NCBI RefSeq assembly: GCF_000026365.1
Contig: NC_012995.1
Coordinates: forward strand, 64,501-128,500
DNA: 64,000 nt
From: Zygosaccharomyces rouxii
Taxonomy: Eukaryota > Ascomycota > Saccharomycetes > Saccharomycetales > Saccharomycetaceae
Direction: 5' to 3'
A model generated the notes under the pieces. The model worked only from the letters and a program-made list of their open reading frames with translations. It had not been told where the DNA came from and did not search any database. Below, piece after piece: positions 1-7,261 of the stretch. The translations under genes were made by a program, and so were the position numbers. Each line of letters opens with the position of its first letter. Position 1 is the first letter of the stretch.

Positions 1-502
1 GTCCTTGCATTGCATGTGCAGCCTTCATAGGATCAGGTTTTAGCCCACCAGCGGCATGAAGTTCATGTGGATGTGGACCTAATCCTGCTGTATTAGGTAC
101 GTGTGTTGGTTGACCTGCCATTTGAGCAGCAGCAGCAGCTGCTGCTGCGCCATTTGGATCCTCAGGTGCCTCCTCCTCTTCTTCGTCGTCATCTTCGTCG
201 TCATCAGGTGCATTTAAACATGCCTGAATTAAATTTCTACCCTCTTGCTGCGTAACTATCGGTTCGAATTTAGGCGTACTGAAAGTATAGACGAGACCGG
301 TTTCAGAAACAACCAGCAAAAGAACTTGAGTACCTGTCAGCACCGAAAGCTCAAAAGCTTTCTTCATAATACCATGCTTACGTTTAGAGAACGTCACATG
401 GCGCCTTGTTTTATTTTCAATGAACTTGATTTCAATCTTTCTTCTCTCCTTTTGTTGACCTGCACGAGAGCTGTTATCCTCCACGTCGTCGATGTCTGAC
501 AT
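1..502 (-). CDS. MCM1: MADS-box transcription factor Mcm1, 3' end cut by window
   Basis: This is the N-terminal 167 codons of Mcm1; the gene runs off the left edge. The ATG lies at 502-500 on the minus strand. Residues about 18-97 form a MADS box with its dimerisation extension, seen as KFIENKTRRHVTFSKRKHG and then LVYTFSTPKFEPIV. An acidic run (DDDEDDDEEEEE) and a polyalanine tract follow, both typical of Mcm1. In yeasts Mcm1 binds CCN6GG-type sites as a dimer and, with partner proteins, controls mating-type genes, the G2/M programme and arginine metabolism. The neighbouring gene is its shorter paralog ARG80, in the same orientation and tandem order as in S. cerevisiae, which supports the assignment. 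The missing part should be the Gln-rich C-terminus. Confidence 0.96.
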   Translation of the reverse strand, partial: MSDIDDVEDNSSRAGQQKERRKIEIKFIENKTRRHVTFSKRKHGIMKKAFELSVLTGTQVLLLVVSETGLVYTFSTPKFEPIVTQQEGRNLIQACLNAPDDDEDDDEEEEEAPEDPNGAAAAAAAAQMAGQPTHVPNTAGLGPHPHELHAAGGLKPDPMKAAHAMQG

Positions 503-846
503 AATGTAGTTTTAGATGAGCTATTGATTCAAATAGTCGTTAAGTTTTACTAGAGGTTCAACAACTTACTCTTAGAATCCCTTTTGCCTATCTTGGGAGT
601 TTTTACCCGTTATGAACAAAGCTCTTGTAGTAGTGTTCAAGTCTTCCCTTATTGGAAAGGTCGATCCGGTGTGAATAAGTTGTTGCGTTGCAGTTTGGGG
701 GGGGAACTAGTTGAAAAAAAAATCTCCATCCGACGTGTGTAGTGATGTACAATAGTCATGTGATGTGAGTATGTGTATGCATGTAGGAGGATGGCGGCAA
801 AATACGGCAGAATATGCGGAATCATTTCATCTTCACTGCTTCTCTC
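503..846 (-). promoter_or_regulatory. MCM1 upstream region with a Reb1-type site
   Basis: This gene-free stretch lies between the MCM1 start and the ARG80 stop. It contains TTACCCG at 603-609, the core of the general regulatory factor Reb1, about 100 bp before the MCM1 ATG. That is a usual distance for a nucleosome-free promoter. No other gene is visible. Reb1 binding is inferred from the motif only. Confidence 0.45.
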
Positions 847-1191
847 TCATGGCGTGGGTCTGCCGTCTAGACACTTCCATACCAACTCTTTCCCTTCCCT
901 TTCCCTGACCACAGGCTCCAATTTTGGTGTTGTAAAAGTGTATACCAGGCCGTTGTTCGAGAGGATTAGCAGCAGGACGTTCGCGCCTGTTAGGACTGAC
1001 AGTTCGTAGGCCTTTTTCATAATTCCGTGTCTTCTCTTGGCGAAGGTTACATGTCTCCTGGTCCTGTTTTCGATGTACTTTATAGGGTATTTCCGTTTCT
1101 GTTGGCTGGAGTTTCTTTCCTCTTCATCTTCATCATCATCGGGTTCTTGCGTGTCTACGGAAGCAGGTGTCCTATTTCTTTCCTCGTCCAT
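847..1191 (-). CDS. ARG80: MADS-box arginine-metabolism regulator Arg80
   Basis: This 114-residue protein is built almost entirely of a MADS box (about residues 31-110), with [18 protein letters not shown] and [14 protein letters not shown] visible. The N-terminal arm is acidic (DDDEDEEE). In S. cerevisiae Arg80 pairs with Mcm1 in the ArgR-Mcm1 complex (with Arg81 and Arg82) to repress arginine biosynthesis and activate arginine catabolism. The head-to-tail position next to MCM1 matches YMR042W-YMR043W. It stops only a few residues after the MADS fold and has none of the extra C-terminal region of the S. cerevisiae protein (about 177 residues). I see no frameshift that would explain this, so I read it as a naturally short protein. 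Confidence 0.93.
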   Translation of the reverse strand: MDEERNRTPASVDTQEPDDDEDEEERNSSQQKRKYPIKYIENRTRRHVTFAKRRHGIMKKAYELSVLTGANVLLLILSNNGLVYTFTTPKLEPVVREREGKELVWKCLDGRPTP

Positions 1192-1368
1192 GTCTATCTA
1201 GGTCCCTTTACAACTTGGTTGGATTCGATCTTTATTGTGTATGTAGATGCGATGAGTCTATTATATGCACTAGCCATTTTCTATGTACTGGAATGGGACA
1301 ATCCCATGTGACTGACGTAGTCAGACTATGGTGTATTCTTCTCTTCTGTCCTCAACAATAATTACTAT

Positions 1369-1442
1369 GGTTTCGTGGTCTAGTAGGTTATGGCATCTGC
1401 TTAACACGCAGAACGTCCCCGGTTCGATCCCGGGCGAAATCA
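1369..1442 (+). tRNA. tRNA-Val (anticodon AAC)
   Basis: A complete 74-nt cloverleaf. The acceptor strand GGTTTCG pairs with CGAAATC, the anticodon loop CTTAACACG carries AAC, and the T arm contains GGTTCGATCC. There is no intron. The sequence is nearly identical to the tV(AAC) gene of S. cerevisiae. As in all eukaryotes, CCA is not encoded. Confidence 0.97.
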
Positions 1443-1623
1443 TATTTTTGAACTTTTTACATATGGCACTCATTGTGTACGAGTGTCTCTCTGAAAGAAT
1501 GTCAAATTTACCTTTTGTTATGGATTGACTGTTTTGATGAGGTAGCAGTAGCTTGACTGCGAAGTAACCATGTTCTGCCCGAAACAGGAAAAAAGAAGTA
1601 GGAAAAAAATAATTTTTCAGATA

Positions 1624-1714
1624 TGCGAATTCTGTGGATCGAACACAGGGCCTCCAGATAACTTAACCGAAGTTTTTCTTCAGTCTGGCGCTCTCCCATC
1701 TGAGCTAAATCCGC
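1624..1714 (-). tRNA. tRNA-Phe (anticodon GAA) with intron
   Basis: A 91-nt gene on the minus strand. It begins GCGGATTTAGCTCAGATGGG and ends GAATTCGC plus discriminator A. The anticodon arm reads ACTGAAGA and is followed by an intron of about 18 nt containing CTTCGG, placed one base after the anticodon as in other yeast tRNA-Phe genes. It is nearly identical to S. cerevisiae tF(GAA). Confidence 0.96.
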
Positions 1715-2228
1715 ATACTTATTATTGAAGTAGGCTAGCGATATCGTGCTGCCAAGCCTAACCAGGTCAAGATGGTCTAGAACACAGAAGAACTCTAGCT
1801 ATATTTAGCATTTGCATCAGCTGGTGCGGCGGCTAAGATATGTATTAGAAAATGCGCTCATAAGGGTCAATTGTCTGATGATATATAAAGGGACACTAGC
1901 ACCAGCTCGAAACTGGGCTACTATACAGCTAAATGAAATTGCAAGGTATGATCGTATGAAGTCCTCTATTCTCTTATACGCTTATTAGCGAATGAGGGTC
2001 CACAAATGCTACGACAACCCATTGTCTAGCTCACGTGCACTTTTTTTTTCTTATTTTTGTAGCTGAACCAATCACGAGTCACAAAATTTTCGTTTAGTGC
2101 CTCGTAGCTCATCGTAACCCAAACTATTTCAGCTCTTGCAATCTCATCTCATCTCATCTCATCTCTTTTCATTTCGTTCTGCTCAATTGTAACGCTACAA
2201 AGCCCAATTGACCTGTTAATCAAGCACA
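1715..2228 (+). promoter_or_regulatory. YNK1 upstream region with CTCAT repeat
   Basis: No gene is visible. Just before YNK1, around 2145-2165, there is a short tandem run of the pentamer CTCAT (about four to five copies). A CACGTG E-box (Cbf1/Pho4-type core) lies at 2032-2037, followed by a T-rich tract. These are consistent with promoter DNA; any protein binding is inferred. Confidence 0.4.
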
Positions 2229-2687
2229 ATGTCTAACAACGAAAGAACTTTTATCGCCATCAAGCCAGACGGTGTCCAAAGAGGTTTGATCTCAAACATC
2301 TTGTCCCGTTTCGAAAACAAAGGCTACAAACTTGTCGGTATCAAATTGGTTACTCCAACTGAAAACCTTTTGAAGCAACACTACGCTGAACATGTTGAAA
2401 AGCCATTCTTCCCAAAGATGTTGAGTCACATGATGTCTGGTCCAATCTTGGCTACCGTCTGGGAAGGTAAGGATGTCGTTAAACAAGGTAGAGCTATCTT
2501 GGGTGCCACCAACCCATTGAACTCTGCCCCAGGTACCATCAGAGGTGATTACGCCGTTGATATGGGTAGAAACGTTGCCCACGGTTCTGATTCTGTTGCC
2601 TCCGCTGAACGTGAAATTGACTTGTGGTTCAAGAAGGAAGAGTTGGTTGACTACAAATTGGCCCAATTGTCCTGGATTTACGAATAA
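2229..2687 (+). CDS. YNK1: Nucleoside diphosphate kinase
   Basis: Ynk1 transfers the gamma phosphate of ATP to nucleoside diphosphates through a phosphohistidine intermediate and so balances the cytosolic NTP pool. The 152-residue protein is full length for the family. It begins with the conserved TFIAIKPDGVQRGL and contains the active-site stretch NVAHGSDSV, in which His118 is the phosphorylated residue, followed by the family's usual C-terminal end (WIYE). The position beside a YKL065W-A-like ORF and the single YET gene matches YKL067W. The strong T/C-rich leader and codons such as AAG, GGT, TCC and ATC suggest high expression. Confidence 0.98.
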   Translation: MSNNERTFIAIKPDGVQRGLISNILSRFENKGYKLVGIKLVTPTENLLKQHYAEHVEKPFFPKMLSHMMSGPILATVWEGKDVVKQGRAILGATNPLNSAPGTIRGDYAVDMGRNVAHGSDSVASAEREIDLWFKKEELVDYKLAQLSWIYE

Positions 2688-3193
2688 ATTTAATCCAATC
2701 GGGTTTGTACATAAACTTATTTAATATTCTTGGATAGCAAATAACATTTAGCTCGAGTTTAAAGTAGTGCGGACAAGGGGAGAATGTACCAAATCTCTCC
2801 ACAAGCATTTTAATCCTTTCACTCTCATAGGTGTAAGACATCTCCATATTATTTTTGTTTACAATGTTTGTTACGTTATTATGTAGAAATAACATGATGT
2901 TCGCTTTAAATTAATGTGGGGTCATGTCAGAGTGGACTGACATTTCGCGGTGACAGCGTCAGTAAATTCACAGAAAAGGCCGATAAATTCTAAAGAACCT
3001 ATTGTAACGGAAAAAAAAAAAAAATAGGAATAGGCTGATAGTCTAGTCTGGAAATGGTGTGAAATATTATTATAGGATTAGCAATTTTCCTCAGTGTCAG
3101 AAGTATATAAGGGTGACTTATGGCCACATGGAGAGTGGCAGATGCGCTACCGTCATCACAATAGCATCGATCGTGCACAGCAAGATTTTAGAT
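2688..3193. other. Intergenic region, no gene seen
   Basis: About 500 bp between YNK1 and the next small ORF. It is AT-rich at the YNK1 side, and an A-tract of roughly 14 bases lies near 3010-3025, as in many yeast promoters. I see no RNA gene or conserved ORF. Confidence 0.4.
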
Positions 3194-3424
3194 ATGAACC
3201 CAACTCTAGTAAGAAGTTTCTCAAGATCTGCCACTAAAATGGCTGCCATGAATGAAAGCGCTACCCGTTCAGCTGCTACCAACTGGGCCATAAATCTACT
3301 AGGTGTCTCAGCAGTGCTGGGCGCCGGTACGGCTATGGTGGCATGGAAAAACAACGAGAATAACAGTCGCATTCGCAATATTTTCAAGAATGAAAGAGCA
3401 TTGACTAGGGCTTCACACAATTAA
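3194..3424 (+). CDS. Small YKL065W-A-like protein, probably mitochondrial
   Basis: A 76-residue ORF starting at the in-frame ATG at 3194. The frame stays open further upstream, but the conserved-looking protein begins at MNPTLVRSFSRSATK. The N-terminus is basic and rich in Ser and Arg with no acidic residues, like a mitochondrial presequence. A single hydrophobic segment follows (LLGVSAVLGAGTAMVAW), then a polar tail. In S. cerevisiae a small uncharacterised gene, YKL065W-A, lies in the same place between YNK1 and YET1, and size and position agree. The identification rests on synteny and size; function is unknown. A single-pass inner-membrane microprotein is an inference. Confidence 0.72.
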   Translation: MNPTLVRSFSRSATKMAAMNESATRSAATNWAINLLGVSAVLGAGTAMVAWKNNENNSRIRNIFKNERALTRASHN

Positions 3425-3606
3425 TTTATTCTTTTAAACGTACTTTTCTAAATGAGTTTTATGACTTTATATTTATATTTATATATTATGTGAGAATTTA
3501 ATGCTAATGCTAACTTATAACCCTTTTTTCAAAGATGATCGAGTAATGCGATCAAATCTCCGGTGGCATACAAAAGATACAGAACAAGAGAAACTTGCCA
3601 AGCAAA

Positions 3607-4647
3607 ATGACCGGTAAAGAAGCTATGCATCCCATCGTTGACCATGGTGATATTACCAAACTACCACCATTAGTTCTTGGTGGTGCAACAGTAAACACGC
3701 AGTACAATGACGATCCAACAAAGGTTCCATTGGTGGATATGCTAAAACATGGGTTTAACCATGGTATTAGAGCTATAGATACTTCGCCCTACTATGGTCC
3801 GAGTGAAATTCTTTACGGACAGGCATTGGAACATATTAGAGATGAATTCCCACGTAATTCTTACTACATCTGTACAAAAGTTGGTAGAATTCAACTCGAT
3901 GAATTTGATTATTCGAGAGAACACGTTAGATTTAGCGTACTAAGATCCTGTCAGAGGTTGAAGACAGATTATTTGGATTTGGTTTACCTACACGATGTGG
4001 AATTTGTCCCCATGCATCAATCTCTCGAAGCTCTCAAAGAATTGAAATTATTGAAAGACGAAGGTATTATCAAAAATTTTGGATTATCAGGATACCCTGT
4101 AGACTACCTGTACTATTTGACTAAACACTGTGCTCATAACGAGTCGGAAATCGGGCCATTGGATGCGGTGCTATCTTACTGTAATTTGAACTTACAGAAT
4201 ACTAGGCTACATGATTATTGGCCTCACTGGAAACATGATGCCTCTTTGAAAATGATTAACAATGGGTCTATTCTAAGTATGTCATTGCTTAGGTCTCAAG
4301 AGACAAAACTATTCCATCCATGTTCAGATCAACTACGCCAATTGGCGACACAGGCCGCTGAGTACTGCTCCGAACATGGCGTTGAACTGGCAGATTTAGC
4401 CACTAGATATGCTATATCTGAATGGTTAAACAAAGGGTCTACTGTTCTCGGTGTAAGTAACGTGGAGGAATTGGAGGTCGCATTAAGAAGTTATAGGACA
4501 GTACTACATCACGGCGGGGAATTAGGTAAAGACGATCAGGCATTAGTTTCACACATTCAGAACAAAATTTTTGGCTCTCACATGAATGAAGTTTGGCCAT
4601 CGGGAATCCACCATCCAGAACTAATTAATGACAATAATAAAGAATAA
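3607..4647 (+). CDS. ARA2: NAD-dependent D-arabinose dehydrogenase (aldo-keto reductase)
   Basis: Ara2 oxidises D-arabinose to D-arabinono-1,4-lactone, the step that feeds D-erythroascorbate synthesis. The protein has 346 residues from the first ATG at 3607; earlier codons in the frame lack an ATG. It has the aldo-keto reductase barrel with a recognisable catalytic set: Asp58 and Tyr63 in DTSPYYGPSE, Lys91 in CTKVGRI and His129 in LVYLHDVEF. Near the C-terminus the stretch GSTVLGVSNVEELE is the usual AKR cofactor-contact region. The place between the ARG80 side and the YET gene matches YMR041C. The substrate is assigned by orthology, since AKR folds alone do not define it. Confidence 0.92.
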   Translation: MTGKEAMHPIVDHGDITKLPPLVLGGATVNTQYNDDPTKVPLVDMLKHGFNHGIRAIDTSPYYGPSEILYGQALEHIRDEFPRNSYYICTKVGRIQLDEFDYSREHVRFSVLRSCQRLKTDYLDLVYLHDVEFVPMHQSLEALKELKLLKDEGIIKNFGLSGYPVDYLYYLTKHCAHNESEIGPLDAVLSYCNLNLQNTRLHDYWPHWKHDASLKMINNGSILSMSLLRSQETKLFHPCSDQLRQLATQAAEYCSEHGVELADLATRYAISEWLNKGSTVLGVSNVEELEVALRSYRTVLHHGGELGKDDQALVSHIQNKIFGSHMNEVWPSGIHHPELINDNNKE

Positions 4648-4682
4648 TCAGATACTTAAGAAAAATTCGTACGTATGTTCGT

Positions 4683-5345
4683 TTATAAATCTTTCTTTCC
4701 ACCAGCGGTGGCAGCGGTGTTAGGATTCTTTTGATCGTTCTGCTGATCGAAATAACTTTCCAAATTTTTGACTTGCTTTTGAACTGCCTTCAAGTTAACT
4801 TCCTTCTTTTCCAAGTCATGCTTCAAATGGTCAATTTCACGGTCATCAACAATTGATGCACTACCTTTCTTACTAGGAGCAGTTGGTTGCGTATCAGGTG
4901 TCGTATCCTTTACGGGTTTACCTTCCAAATTGTTGATCAAGTTTTGGTACTTGATCAATCTTCTGATAATGGTAAATACAGCTGGAATGCACACTAAGAA
5001 ATATAGAATGAATCCGGAAATGTATGTGTTCCTTTGGTTGTAGGCCCTCGATGCTAATGCTTGTGTAGGGGTAACTGCGCTGTTGTCATCAACATCTTCA
5101 CCCTGCCTTTGATAGTGGTGTAAATGGACTTTGAATTGAGCTCTTCTCCATGAATCAACGAATAGAATACTAACCAGACCTGCAAAAATGTAAATCGTAG
5201 TCTGCACTTTGCGGTTTGAAGTCCACCTGTAATAGAGACTGTAGAAGTTCCTACGGACTCTAAATGGTAGGGGTAAGACCACCAAAAAGAGGATGGCCAT
5301 TTCAAGCGTCAACAACGCAAACAATGTACTCAAATATAAACTCAT
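4683..5345 (-). CDS. YET1: Endoplasmic reticulum BAP31-like protein (YET1/YET2 ortholog)
   Basis: A 220-residue homolog of mammalian BAP31, an ER membrane protein linked to translocation and cargo export. Three hydrophobic segments lie in the first 150 residues (about 4-24, 47-65 and 110-132), followed by a cytosolic tail whose heptad-like spacing (LKHDLEKKEVNLKAVQKQ) predicts a coiled coil. The protein ends in KKDL, which fits the KKxx signal for COPI retrieval to the ER. S. cerevisiae has a duplicate pair, YET1 (YKL065C) and YET2 (YMR040W); this single gene has neighbours from both copies, so it is the unduplicated ancestor-type gene. It overlaps no other gene and converges with ARA2. Confidence 0.93.
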   Translation of the reverse strand: MSLYLSTLFALLTLEMAILFLVVLPLPFRVRRNFYSLYYRWTSNRKVQTTIYIFAGLVSILFVDSWRRAQFKVHLHHYQRQGEDVDDNSAVTPTQALASRAYNQRNTYISGFILYFLVCIPAVFTIIRRLIKYQNLINNLEGKPVKDTTPDTQPTAPSKKGSASIVDDREIDHLKHDLEKKEVNLKAVQKQVKNLESYFDQQNDQKNPNTAATAGGKKDL

Positions 5346-6203
5346 CTGCGGTCTATTTCAACTTATTCGCTTTTTTTCTTGTACAAGTAACATGTTAAAG
5401 GGTAAAATATATCCCTGGGTCTTACTCGCTTTATATTCCGAAAGCACAGAGCAAGAAGAATTGACATAGTAGAACCAAAAGAAGCAAGTTGAGGATAGTG
5501 CGAAAAATGCCTTTAGACCTAACAGCTATTTTATTCACTATATTTGAGTGCCATAACGTCGCACATCAATTCTATGCCTACTGTTCAAATCTTGCAGATC
5601 GAAATTGCGTTATGCCAAGAAATGTAAAGAAATTCTAAAAAGCACAGACATTGGAATGACGTGGCATGCGAGAACTACTGTAGGATACCCAGCAGCGAAT
5701 CAGGGCATCTTGAGAACTTGAAAACGCTAAAAGCACCTTGACGGACACGATTATTACATCAGGTGACCAATGTGCCGAATCATCCTCCCTCTTATACTAC
5801 GACTACTTTCGTGAGTTCTACCCTTGCTTGAATCCTTTAATGAGATGCCCAAATGTGTTCTCGTTAGTCTGCAGCACCCAAATAGCCGCTCAAATGGGAT
5901 AATACCACTAGGCCTGCATTACCCGCCTTGAGCAGGGTAACCTCAATTTTTTCCTTCTGGTCTGGTGAACATGACACTTGCGGCGAGGTTTTGTTTGAAC
6001 GGATATATAGCTAAAGATTAGATTCTTTTTGACAAGTTTCTTAACATGTACATGAATCTTTTCACACATTCTGTATCCCACATTGATGGCTTGTAGTTTG
6101 GTTTGGGAAGTATTCAATTCGATAACAGGTTGCCCACCACCATAGTCTTTTTACAGTAACTTTACTGTATATTGGTAGCTTGCCCGGTGCAAACGCCACT
6201 ACT
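5346..6203. promoter_or_regulatory. Divergent intergenic region YET1-SUB1
   Basis: About 860 bp separating two divergently transcribed genes, so it must hold both promoters. I see no tRNA, no long ORF starting with ATG and no strong repeat. The SUB1 leader directly before 6204 is a short T- and A-rich stretch. No specific factor site is claimed. Confidence 0.4.
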
Positions 6204-6917
6204 ATGTCTTATTACAACAGGTACAGAAACCGTAAGAAGTTTGAAGGTAGTCCAGCAGGATCAGCAGGATCAACTGGTAGTACAGGCTCTTCTAGTATTG
6301 CACAATCAGATGCTACTTTTGATTTGGGTAAAAATAAGAGAGTTACTGTGAGACAGTTTCGGAATGTGAATTTAATTGATATTCGCGAGTACTACATGGA
6401 CACTTCAACGGGTGATATGAGACCTGGTAAGAAGGGTATATCATTGACTGAAGATCTCTACGACGAATTGTTAAAGCACAGATTAAATATCGATGAAGCA
6501 TTGAGACGATTGGGATCAAAGAGACCTCGCACCAAGACGGTCCGTCTACTGTCGGACGAAGAAGATGAAGGTGCCGGCCAGGAGAATGTTAAGGAGAAGG
6601 AAACCTTTTCCCATAGTCGTAGTGAGGATGAATCGCCCAAAAAGAAGGTGAAACCTGCACCTCCTACTCTTCTTCCTCAAGAGGAGAAGAAGAAAAACGA
6701 TGAAAGGGAAGCAAATGCAACTCTTGTAATTCCTGGTGCTTCTAAAAAGCAAGAACCAAAGGTGGAGCCACAACAAAAACAAGTACCACCACAACCAGAG
6801 CCAGTACCAGCTGCGTCAACATCGGCTCAAGACGAAGATGCCTCTGATGAAGAATTTGTTCAAAACCTAGAGGAAGAAATGAATAAAGCAGATGATGATA
6901 TAAGTGAAGAGGAATAA
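6204..6917 (+). CDS. SUB1: Transcriptional coactivator Sub1 (PC4 family)
   Basis: Sub1 is a single-stranded-DNA-binding coactivator of RNA polymerase II (and III) that acts in initiation, elongation and polyadenylation. The start is the ATG at 6204, giving MSYYNRYRNRKK, a start shared with the S. cerevisiae protein; codons upstream lack an ATG. The PC4 fold spans about residues 36-104, with FDLGKNKRVTVRQFRNVNLI followed by YYMDTSTGDMRPGKKGISL. The remaining 130 residues are charged, low complexity and Glu/Lys-rich, ending in an acidic patch. The protein has 237 residues and is shorter than S. cerevisiae Sub1 (about 292) because the tail is shorter. Position beside YET and CCS1 equals YMR039C. 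Confidence 0.95.
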   Translation: MSYYNRYRNRKKFEGSPAGSAGSTGSTGSSSIAQSDATFDLGKNKRVTVRQFRNVNLIDIREYYMDTSTGDMRPGKKGISLTEDLYDELLKHRLNIDEALRRLGSKRPRTKTVRLLSDEEDEGAGQENVKEKETFSHSRSEDESPKKKVKPAPPTLLPQEEKKKNDEREANATLVIPGASKKQEPKVEPQQKQVPPQPEPVPAASTSAQDEDASDEEFVQNLEEEMNKADDDISEEE

Positions 6918-7261
6918 TCGAATCTGAACTTCATCATTCTTACAGTAACGAATCAGAGACACACACGTATATACATATAAGCTTAGAGAGAATTTCAACT
7001 TGAATCTTATTTTCATTTATGATTAGTATGTACGATCAGCTTTAACATCGCTTTCTCGGGGTTTCGAGATTTTGGGAAAATAACCACTAGACAAAAGTTT
7101 TAACTCCTTTACCTTTCGAAGGAGGCAGCGAATGAAGGTAAGAGTTATCCAAATAGAGTTTAAGAGTTTGTTGATGAGCAAACTAGACTAAACAAATCGC
7201 GAAGGGTCCTTTTTTCTGTTAGAAATACGTTACATAGCTCAGCATCTCATTAACGAACGCG
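6918..7261 (+). promoter_or_regulatory. MNR2 upstream region
   Basis: About 340 bp between SUB1 and MNR2, which lie in the same orientation. It contains the SUB1 3' end and the MNR2 promoter. Nothing beyond general AT-rich promoter character is recognised. Confidence 0.35.

Noticed and set aside
847..1191. ARG80 as a truncated pseudogene of MCM1
   Set aside because: The MADS fold is complete with its own conserved differences, the frame is clean, and an ARG80 next to MCM1 is normal in this family.
2629..2895. Minus-strand frame overlapping the 3' end of YNK1
   Set aside because: Its N-terminal part is low complexity and the rest lies antisense to the YNK1 coding end. No homolog is recognised.
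5908..6117. 69-codon minus-strand frame between YET1 and SUB1
   Set aside because: It begins with TTG, is very basic without domain features and sits in a divergent promoter region.
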